A stretch of DNA of 37,776 nucleotides from Bacillota bacterium (GTDB taxonomy: Bacteria > Bacillota > Clostridia > Lachnospirales > Lachnospiraceae). The position numbers and the translations under genes are program-made. A model generated the notes under the pieces. The model searched no databases and had not been told where the DNA came from. It was given only the letters and a program-made list of their open reading frames with translations. Each line of letters begins with the position of its first letter. Within the stretch, counting starts at the first letter, position 1. Of the stretch, positions 32,643-37,776 are shown one piece after another. The stretch is taken from positions 1-37,776 of the forward strand of contig JAEZRJ010000066.1 of the NCBI GenBank assembly GCA_023412855.1. Reading direction: 5' to 3'.

Positions 32643-32686
32643 AAACTGCGAGAAGACCGGTGAACGCGTCTGTCTTCCCGCAGTTT
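32643..32686. terminator. Bidirectional terminator between the CPBP and radical SAM genes
   Basis: AAACTGCGAGAAGAC and GTCTTCCCGCAGTTT pair over 15 positions with one mismatch. The minus strand has five T after the stem; the plus strand is less T-rich. Confidence 0.85.
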
Positions 32687-32756
32687 ACTTATTTGTCATA
32701 GGAAATACCTTATACGAGCCGGCTCCTATTTCTAATACTTCCCTACTCCTTCAGAC

Positions 32757-34178
32757 TCAGCCACACTCCATCATCCGCAAATCTTCCATCAGATCCATAT
32801 CCGCATACGAGGTAAACGCCGCTGCTTTTCTCATTTTCACAAGCGCTTCCTCTTTGTTCCCAAGGCGGAAAACAGCAATTGCATATCCCCGAAGCGCATA
32901 AGCATCTTCCTCATTCAACGCGATCGCCTTCTTATTATCCTCTTTGCAGATTTCATAATTTCCGCACATGTACTCTGCGTATGCCTTTGCCTTTAATATC
33001 TGTGCATTCTTACTGTCTAATTTCGCTGCCCTTCTCAGCGCGAACGCTGCCTCTGAAAATACTTCCTGCTTTATCAAGCCTTCGCCTAACAGGAGCAGTT
33101 CCTTCGCATCGTCATAAGAGACATATTTCGCTTCTATCTTCTCCATTTCCAGATGATAGGCACAGTATTGATTTTCGGAATAAATATCTCCGTTCATCGT
33201 TAGTCTCGTATTGGGGCAGCCCCCCAGGCATTTGCTGCCATAGGAACAGGTTTTGCAGGAGCCCTCCAATTTATCTTTTGTAAAGTTCCTCCGCCATGAA
33301 AAAGCATTTTCATCTTCCCATATTTCCCTGAGCGGACGCTCCCGCAAGCTTCCTTCAATATATTCCCTGTTTCGAATAGAGGTGCATCCCAGGATTTCTC
33401 CGTTATGTAATATTCCAAATCCCCTTATACCCGCATTACAGCCATCCCACATCGATACCATATCCGTCTCGTAAGAAATCTTTTTTATTTCCATTTCTTT
33501 TTTCGTATAGTAGCCGATGCAGTCTGCCGGGTAAATCTTGATTCTGCCCTCTTTGGCGGTATCATAACAAAAATCGATGATATCCTTTATCTGCTCCGGT
33601 TCGAGAAGCCAGTCCGGTCTCTCCTTCAGGTTACCCATAGGCAAGCCCAACTGTACCTGCCAGGTATCCACACCCATCCGTATCAGCTCTTCCTTCAGAG
33701 AACTTAGAATATCCATATTCTGCTTCGTTATTGTCGTGACCGCGCCGGTCTTTATTTTCAGTTCCTTCAAATTCCCAAGGGCCTGCTCGGCGTGCTCAAA
33801 GGCCCCCTTCATTCGAATCTTATCATGAATCTCTTTCGTTCCATCAATACTTATTGCAACCGTGCCTACACCGCTTTCCTTTAGTGTACAAGCCATGTCC
33901 CTATTCAAAAGCCAACCGTTAGTGATGATATTTACGGAGACCCCCCGCTCAGATAAGCGCTTGATCAGTGAGGTGATATCCTTTCTTGTAAGAGGCTCTC
34001 CTCCTGATAGTGTAACCCATTTCAGTCCCATGTCGGCAATCTGCCCGCAAACGTCTAACGCCTCTTCCGTATTCAACTCATCCGGCAGCGGATTCGTACA
34101 AGAAGACCCGCAATGTCCGCACCTCATATTGCATCCCATCGTCACTTCCCATACACAGGTAATCGGTCGATAATCCAT
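32757..34178 (-). CDS. Radical SAM/SPASM peptide-modifying enzyme with TPR-like C-terminus
   Basis: The 473-residue protein carries the SAM-cluster motif CNMRCGHC (Cys16, 20, 23), followed by SGGEP (58-62) and the usual barrel strands. A SPASM region follows with Cys247, 265, 308, 311, 317, 321 and 339 for extra iron-sulfur clusters. Residues 355-455 form TPR-like helical pairs, a possible site for holding the repeated substrate. It starts 15 bp after the repeat-protein gene behind TAAGGAGG. In such pairs the enzyme makes radical-based crosslinks or other changes on the adjacent peptide. The exact chemistry, for example Tyr or Cys crosslinks or epimerisation, is unknown. Maturase role is strongly suggested by context. 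Confidence 0.9.
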   Translation of the reverse strand: MDYRPITCVWEVTMGCNMRCGHCGSSCTNPLPDELNTEEALDVCGQIADMGLKWVTLSGGEPLTRKDITSLIKRLSERGVSVNIITNGWLLNRDMACTLKESGVGTVAISIDGTKEIHDKIRMKGAFEHAEQALGNLKELKIKTGAVTTITKQNMDILSSLKEELIRMGVDTWQVQLGLPMGNLKERPDWLLEPEQIKDIIDFCYDTAKEGRIKIYPADCIGYYTKKEMEIKKISYETDMVSMWDGCNAGIRGFGILHNGEILGCTSIRNREYIEGSLRERPLREIWEDENAFSWRRNFTKDKLEGSCKTCSYGSKCLGGCPNTRLTMNGDIYSENQYCAYHLEMEKIEAKYVSYDDAKELLLLGEGLIKQEVFSEAAFALRRAAKLDSKNAQILKAKAYAEYMCGNYEICKEDNKKAIALNEEDAYALRGYAIAVFRLGNKEEALVKMRKAAAFTSYADMDLMEDLRMMECG

Positions 34179-34193
34179 ATGTTCTCTTCCTCC

Positions 34194-35069
34194 TTAGCAA
34201 TTGGGAAATCCGTAAGGTCTCGCATCTTTTGTCCACTCCATGCACGGATAGCCATATTTTAAATTTGCATCCTGTACTCCGCAAGGGTAGCCATACTTCA
34301 AACTCGCATCCTGCGCTCCGCATGGGTAACCATACTTCAAATTCGCCATTTCCTGCACTCCGCAGGAATAACCGTATTTCAAGTTCGCTTCCTGCACTCC
34401 GCATGGATAGCCATATTTCAAGTTCGCTTCCTGCACTCCGCATGGATAGCCATATTTCAAATTCGCTTCCTGCACTCCGCATGGATAACCATACTTCAAG
34501 TTCGTTTCCTGTACTCCACAGGGATAACCGTATTTCAAGTTCGCTTCCTTCACTCCGCAAGAATAGCCATACATTAAGTTCGTTTCCTGCACTCCGCATG
34601 GATAGCCGTATTTCACCGTTGCTTCAAGCTCATCGGCAGGGTACCCGTACTTTGCATTTACAGCCTGTGATTCGCAAGGATAACCGTACTTCATCACAGC
34701 CTCTCCGCCATACACGAAGCCGTACGGCATCGCTGCATTCGCCGCATTCTCGCTGAAAGTCACGAATTCCTCCGAGTCGCTTTGTACGATTCTCACCTTT
34801 AAGGTATATTCGTTTTCAACCTTCGTCAAATCGCTCAGGCAGGCGAGTATAAATTTGATCTCCACATTTGGCTGCTCTCCCGATGTTGCCTGAAAATAAA
34901 ATTTCTGGATAACCGGACCCATTCGTAAAGACGGTTCGTTTTCCGTTCCCAGAAGAACGATTCCCTCAGGCATGGAAGAAACACACCACCCATAATTTGT
35001 CGAACCTAACATCGACTGAAGCGCCACTGTAAAAGCCTTTCCTTGCAATACTACAAATTCTTGTTCCAT
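34194..35069 (-). CDS. Putative repeat-type RiPP precursor: chagasin-like domain plus KYGYPCG repeats
   Basis: The 291-residue protein has two parts. Residues 1-100 resemble an I42/chagasin-type inhibitor fold (GKAFTVALQS, then STNYGW in the place of the NPTTGY loop, and late beta strands). Residues 127-283 are twelve units of about 13 residues, consensus KYGYPCGVQEANL; eleven keep the Cys and the second has Ala. Degenerate PYGF units flank the array at 115-118 and 285-288. There is no signal peptide. The gene leads an operon with a radical SAM/SPASM enzyme, so the repeats are likely its substrate. The start at 35069 follows AAAGGGG; an upstream open frame to 35147 is less likely. I do not recognise a named family. 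Confidence 0.8.
   Translation of the reverse strand: MEQEFVVLQGKAFTVALQSMLGSTNYGWCVSSMPEGIVLLGTENEPSLRMGPVIQKFYFQATSGEQPNVEIKFILACLSDLTKVENEYTLKVRIVQSDSEEFVTFSENAANAAMPYGFVYGGEAVMKYGYPCESQAVNAKYGYPADELEATVKYGYPCGVQETNLMYGYSCGVKEANLKYGYPCGVQETNLKYGYPCGVQEANLKYGYPCGVQEANLKYGYPCGVQEANLKYGYSCGVQEMANLKYGYPCGAQDASLKYGYPCGVQDANLKYGYPCMEWTKDARPYGFPNC
34221..34691 (-). repeat. Tandem 39-bp coding repeats
   Basis: Twelve near-identical 39-bp units (one of 42 bp) encode the KYGYPCG repeats. Differences are largely at synonymous positions or at the GV/QE/AN residues, while KYGYP is nearly fixed, implying selection on the peptide and repeated expansion. Confidence 0.95.
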
Positions 35070-35176
35070 TTTGCATATCCCCTTTCTCTGCTTCCCATAT
35101 CGTATTTTCACTGTCTTGTCGGCAAAACTTCTACCGGTATTTTCCATTTTATCACAAATGGACCGGCACTCTATAG

Positions 35177-35210
35177 TTTGGCTTCAAAACATAATATTTT
35201 GGCTTTAAAA
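35177..35210 (+). promoter_or_regulatory. Paired direct repeats, probable LytTR response-regulator site
   Basis: TTTGGCTTCAAAA (35177-35189) and TTTGGCTTTAAAA (35198-35210) differ at one base and are 21 bp apart, two helical turns. This is the spacing typical of AgrA/VirR-type LytTR regulators. The pair ends 1 bp before the -35 of the response-regulator promoter and lies between the two divergent operons. Confidence 0.75.
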
Positions 35211-35211
35211 G

Positions 35212-35240
35212 TTGAAAAATGATTTTTCCTATAGTATGAT
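35212..35240 (+). promoter_or_regulatory. Promoter of the two-component system
   Basis: TTGAAA (35212-35217) and TATGAT (35235-35240) are exactly 17 bp apart. The gene starts 33 bp downstream. No equally good minus-strand promoter for the repeat-protein operon was seen, which fits activator dependence. Confidence 0.8.
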
Positions 35241-35272
35241 GTTATATAACAAATATTAGGGGAACTTAACAT

Positions 35273-36007
35273 ATGAATATAGCGATTATTGATGACCTGA
35301 ATACAGACAGGAAGACCATTACGAAGTATCTGCATACATATTTCTCCAAACACTACTCCGGCATATCGCTTTTCATTCATACCTTTGAAAGCGGTGAAGC
35401 CTTTTTACGCGTGTTTCAGCAGGATTCCTTCGATTTTATTTTTATAGATTATTACATGGACGGGCTATCCGGGCTGGATACCGCGCGGGCCGTTCGCGCC
35501 GTCGATTCCGGCGTTATTTTAATTTTCACCACCGCCAGCAGAGACTATGCCGTAGACAGTTACAAGGTCAAGGCCTCAGGTTATCTGGTCAAACCTATTT
35601 TCTACAGAGACTTTTCGGAGATTCTCTCCCTGATAGATTTACATCAAATACGAAACAGACGCTTTATTGAGATTATAAACGGATATGAAAAAGTGAAGAT
35701 TCTTCTGAAAGACATTATCTTCTGTGATATCTCAGGACACTACGTACAGATTCATACGGAAAGCCTCGGCCTGCAGCGCACCCGCATGACCTTCTCGGAA
35801 TTGGTTCGTTTGTTAAAAGCTTACCGCGAATTTCTCGTCTGTTACCGCGGGTGCCTTATCAATATGAATCAGGTCCATCATATCGACGATTTCACATTCT
35901 TTATGAACGGAGGAGAGCGGATTCCTCTTCGCAAAAAGGAACAGCACGAGATTCTCGAAGCCTATTCCCGATTTCTGTTTGAGAAAGCGAGGGAACAATA
36001 CTTATGA
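35273..36007 (+). CDS. LytTR-type response regulator (AgrA/VirR-like)
   Basis: The 244-residue protein has an N-terminal receiver domain with the acidic pair Asp7/Asp8, phospho-acceptor Asp59 (FIFID), Thr86/87 (FTTAS) and Lys107 (YLVKP), and a C-terminal LytTR DNA-binding domain (about 130-240). ATG 35273 follows TAGGGGAACTTAAC. It overlaps the kinase gene by 4 bp. Its binding sites are probably the direct repeats at 35177-35210, controlling its own operon and the divergent precursor-maturase operon. Confidence 0.92.
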   Translation: MNIAIIDDLNTDRKTITKYLHTYFSKHYSGISLFIHTFESGEAFLRVFQQDSFDFIFIDYYMDGLSGLDTARAVRAVDSGVILIFTTASRDYAVDSYKVKASGYLVKPIFYRDFSEILSLIDLHQIRNRRFIEIINGYEKVKILLKDIIFCDISGHYVQIHTESLGLQRTRMTFSELVRLLKAYREFLVCYRGCLINMNQVHHIDDFTFFMNGGERIPLRKKEQHEILEAYSRFLFEKAREQYL

Positions 36008-37326
36008 GTCTTTTTCGTCTGCTAGAAATATCGATTTACCAGCTCGTTGATCTTTTCCCCAACCTCATATTGGCAATCGTCCCCTTCCGGGATTCCATGC
36101 GATTTTCCAAAAGAAATACCACGATTATCGTTTTGGTTCTTTATGCTCTTCTGGTCTGCAGCAGAATACTCGCTCTTAAGGGCCTTTCAGTTGCTGCGTT
36201 TATGACCACTCTATGGATCATTTTATATCTTTGCTTCTATATGGTCTGCATACGCGCAAAGCTCACCAAGCTTCTTTTCGTTCTATTGACCGTTTTAAAC
36301 TACGGAAGCTTTGTAGCAATTATTTACAGCCACTTCGCCTTCCAGCGGTTTCCTATAGCCATAGCCAGGCCGTATTCTTTTTTTTCCACCGGAATTCTTC
36401 TTTTGACCTACTCTGTCAGCTATCCCATCCTCTACCGAATGGTGAACCGCAAGCTTAAAGTCCTCATTACATTTCCTGAGAACAACAAATTCTGGCAGTA
36501 CTTATGGCTTGTTCCTGCCACCTTTTGCCTGTCCTATTATTACAATCTGTATGCCAACGGAGGAATTATCCCTTTTTCTACAAAGTTTAACAACGTCCTG
36601 TTCGCGGCATTTTTTAATTTAGGAGCACTCTTTGTTACCTATCTCGTTATGCATCTGCTGGAAGAAAGCAACGCCAACCTCAAACTGAAAGCGGAGAACT
36701 ATCAGCTCAGCATGCAGTCCGTGCAGTATGAGAACTTAAAAGGACGCATAGAAGATACTCGCAGGGCAAAACACGATTTGCGCCAGATCCTGGCGGTTGT
36801 TCAGTCTTATTTAAAGGACGATGACAAGGACGGATTGTCGGAATACATGCGCCGGTACGAGATATCTCTCCCTTCCGCTTCTCCTATTTCTTATTGCGGG
36901 GACTACGCGCTCAATGCCCTTATCGTTTACTACGCAGACATAGCGGAGGCCAAAAACATCCCCTTCGACGCAAAGGTGCAATATCCTGACAATCTGGATA
37001 TCACCGATACCGATGCCGCCGTTTTGTTCGGAAATCTTCTGGAAAATGCGATAGAAGCGTGTATACGCCAAACAAAAGGGAGGCGTTTCATCTCGCTGCG
37101 TACGAAAGTAATACAAGGTATGCTGGTCATAACTTTGGATAATTCCTATTCGGAATCTATAGAAAGACTCGGAGATGTTTTCCTTTCTTCCAAATCAAAA
37201 AGAGAAGGAATCGGAACTTCTTCCATACAGAAAATAGCGACAAAATATAACGGAACGACGCAGTTTCACTTCGATGATACAAGTTTCCACGCATCTGTTA
37301 TATTGAATACGCATATACACTATTAA
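36004..37326 (+). CDS. GHKL sensor histidine kinase (AgrC-like)
   Basis: The 440-residue protein has about six to seven N-terminal membrane helices (residues 1-218), a coiled linker, and a cytoplasmic kinase with the phospho-acceptor region RRAKHDLRQ (His257), the ATP-binding N-box NLLENAIEA (344-352) and the G-box EGIGTSS (401-407). This is the AgrC/ComD type, which usually senses secreted peptides directly through the membrane domain. No AgrB or typical AgrD gene is in the window. The signal could be the adjacent modified peptide or the tiny peptides encoded just downstream; both are inference. Confidence 0.92.
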   Translation: MSLFRLLEISIYQLVDLFPNLILAIVPFRDSMRFSKRNTTIIVLVLYALLVCSRILALKGLSVAAFMTTLWIILYLCFYMVCIRAKLTKLLFVLLTVLNYGSFVAIIYSHFAFQRFPIAIARPYSFFSTGILLLTYSVSYPILYRMVNRKLKVLITFPENNKFWQYLWLVPATFCLSYYYNLYANGGIIPFSTKFNNVLFAAFFNLGALFVTYLVMHLLEESNANLKLKAENYQLSMQSVQYENLKGRIEDTRRAKHDLRQILAVVQSYLKDDDKDGLSEYMRRYEISLPSASPISYCGDYALNALIVYYADIAEAKNIPFDAKVQYPDNLDITDTDAAVLFGNLLENAIEACIRQTKGRRFISLRTKVIQGMLVITLDNSYSESIERLGDVFLSSKSKREGIGTSSIQKIATKYNGTTQFHFDDTSFHASVILNTHIHY

Positions 37327-37360
37327 TGAGACAACGTTCCATATGTCTAAAGGAGTTAAG

Positions 37361-37408
37361 TTGAAAAATAAAAGATTTTTTCAACATCCTGATTCATGTG
37401 TGCGCTGA
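37361..37408 (+). CDS. Possible 15-residue peptide, tandem copy 1
   Basis: TTG at 37361, 5 bp after AGGAG, starts MKNKRFFQHPDSCVR and ends in TGA. A longer version from ATG 37343 (adding MSKGVK) is in frame but has a poor ribosome site. The same peptide start is encoded in the next unit. Role unknown; it could be a signal, a leader peptide or the relic of a duplicated gene start. Confidence 0.4.
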   Translation: MKNKRFFQHPDSCVR

Positions 37409-37429
37409 AGCACACAGATAGGAGTTAAG

Positions 37430-37477
37430 TTGAAAAATAAAAGATTTTTTCAACATCCTGATTTATACGTGTGCTAA
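37430..37477 (+). CDS. Possible 15-residue peptide, tandem copy 2
   Basis: TTG at 37430, 5 bp after AGGAG, starts MKNKRFFQHPDLYVC and ends in TAA. The first eleven residues equal those of copy 1. The last four differ (LYVC versus SCVR), although the GTGTGC/GCACAC hairpin across them is kept. No ATG alternative exists. The conserved spacing to AGGAG matches that of the following real gene. Confidence 0.4.
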   Translation: MKNKRFFQHPDLYVC

Positions 37478-37498
37478 AGCACACAGATAGGAGTTAAT

Positions 37499-37776
37499 AT
37501 GAATTATAATTTAAAAAAAGGTGATATTGTTGTTTTCAAAGCGGAGGACGACGCGCTTAGTAAAGCGATCGCGTGGTTTACCAAGTCCGATGTCTCTCAT
37601 GCCGCAATGGTTTACTCCGAGGATTCCATCGTGGAGATGGGTGCCAGCGGTATTGGTGTACATGAAATCGAAATATCGGAGGGCGATGAAGTATATGTGA
37701 TGCGCTTAAGTCCCGAGCTTGATGCTGCTCCCCTCATCCGCTCGGCCGACGTTTATCTGGATGCGAAGGTACGCTA
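37499..37776 (+). CDS. Permuted papain-like/NlpC-type protein (C92 type), partial
   Basis: The gene runs off the window; 92 residues are visible, starting MNYNLKKGDIVVFKAEDD. The pattern KGDIVVF, then SDVSHAAMVY with His, then IVEMG fits the permuted papain-like (YiiX/LRAT-related) fold, where the catalytic His comes first and the Cys lies near the C-terminus, here not seen. Such proteins cleave amide or ester bonds in lipids or cell-wall material. ATG 37499 follows AGGAGTTAAT. It may be co-transcribed with the mini-ORFs and possibly the kinase operon. Confidence 0.75.
   Translation, partial: MNYNLKKGDIVVFKAEDDALSKAIAWFTKSDVSHAAMVYSEDSIVEMGASGIGVHEIEISEGDEVYVMRLSPELDAAPLIRSADVYLDAKVR

Larger units (their letters stand above)
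37351..37488 (+). repeat. Two tandem 69-bp repeats with hairpins
   Basis: Units 37351-37419 and 37420-37488 are nearly identical. Each has AGGAG, a TTG-started mini-ORF and a hairpin GTGTGC/GCACAC whose loop contains the ORF stop codon. A third AGGAGTTAA follows as the ribosome site of the next gene. The pattern looks like duplication of a 5' gene region. Confidence 0.9.

Noticed and set aside
34221..34691. Regular 39-bp repeats that could suggest a CRISPR array
   Set aside because: The units are directly joined without unique spacers, are in frame with a gene, and encode a conserved peptide.
34078..34756. Long open frames on both strands across the 39-bp repeats (plus strand 34229-34756, minus strand 34078-34599)
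   Set aside because: Because the repeat unit is a multiple of three, other frames stay open by chance. Only the KYGYPCG frame has a ribosome site and a plausible N-terminal domain.

Overview
The window looks like chromosomal DNA from an anaerobic Firmicute, most likely a Lachnospiraceae/Clostridia relative. Supporting this are AT-leaning DNA, strong AGGAGG ribosome sites, TTGACA/TATAAT promoters, many half-size ABC transporters, ECF transport, LytTR and TetR regulators, a YjdF gene with its leader RNA, and a radical-SAM peptide locus. No rRNA, tRNA or CRISPR array was seen. The species is inferred, not proven.

Region 1 (1-12.8 kb) is a transport block. A minus-strand series encodes an HMA metal-binding protein, a Trep_Strep/MptD-type ECF S component, EcfT, a double-ATPase EcfA, an AraC regulator and two half-size ABC transporters. 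This composition resembles the import part of siderophore loci such as equibactin in Streptococcus equi. Divergent from it is a TetR gene followed by a second pair of half-size ABC transporters. Related GGTTAGTTG elements precede both sets.

Region 2 (12.8-21.2 kb), mostly minus strand, holds a cytoplasmic GH43-like enzyme with a possible leader peptide, a WYL regulator, a three-gene ABC importer of the TrpXYZ-like ABC_sub_bind class, a DrrA/ABC-2 exporter pair, and a LytTR-DUF3021 regulatory pair.

Region 3 (21.2-32.7 kb) is a mosaic of small accessory units: a pentapeptide-like protein, TetR plus membrane protein, an XRE regulator, a cupin facing an AraC/GNAT pair, yjdF with a probable riboswitch, TetR plus phytoene-desaturase-like oxidoreductase, TetR plus nucleoside phosphorylase, and a second LytTR-DUF3021 cassette ending in a CPBP protease. 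Four copies of a ~130-150 bp non-coding element (MITE-like, 12-bp inverted ends; two copies have exact 8-bp target duplications) lie at 1-127, 18267-18399, 29019-29170 and 30683-30832. One supplies the last seven codons and stop of an ABC transporter.

Region 4 (32.7 kb to the end) is the most novel part. A minus-strand operon encodes a protein with a chagasin-like N-terminal domain and about twelve 13-residue KYGYPCG repeats, followed by a radical SAM/SPASM protein with a TPR-like tail. This looks like a precursor-maturase pair for a repeat-type ribosomal peptide. A divergent AgrA/AgrC-like two-component system has paired direct repeats in the shared intergenic region. Downstream are two tandem 69-bp units, each with a ribosome site and a 15-residue mini-ORF, and then a permuted papain-like protein cut by the window end.
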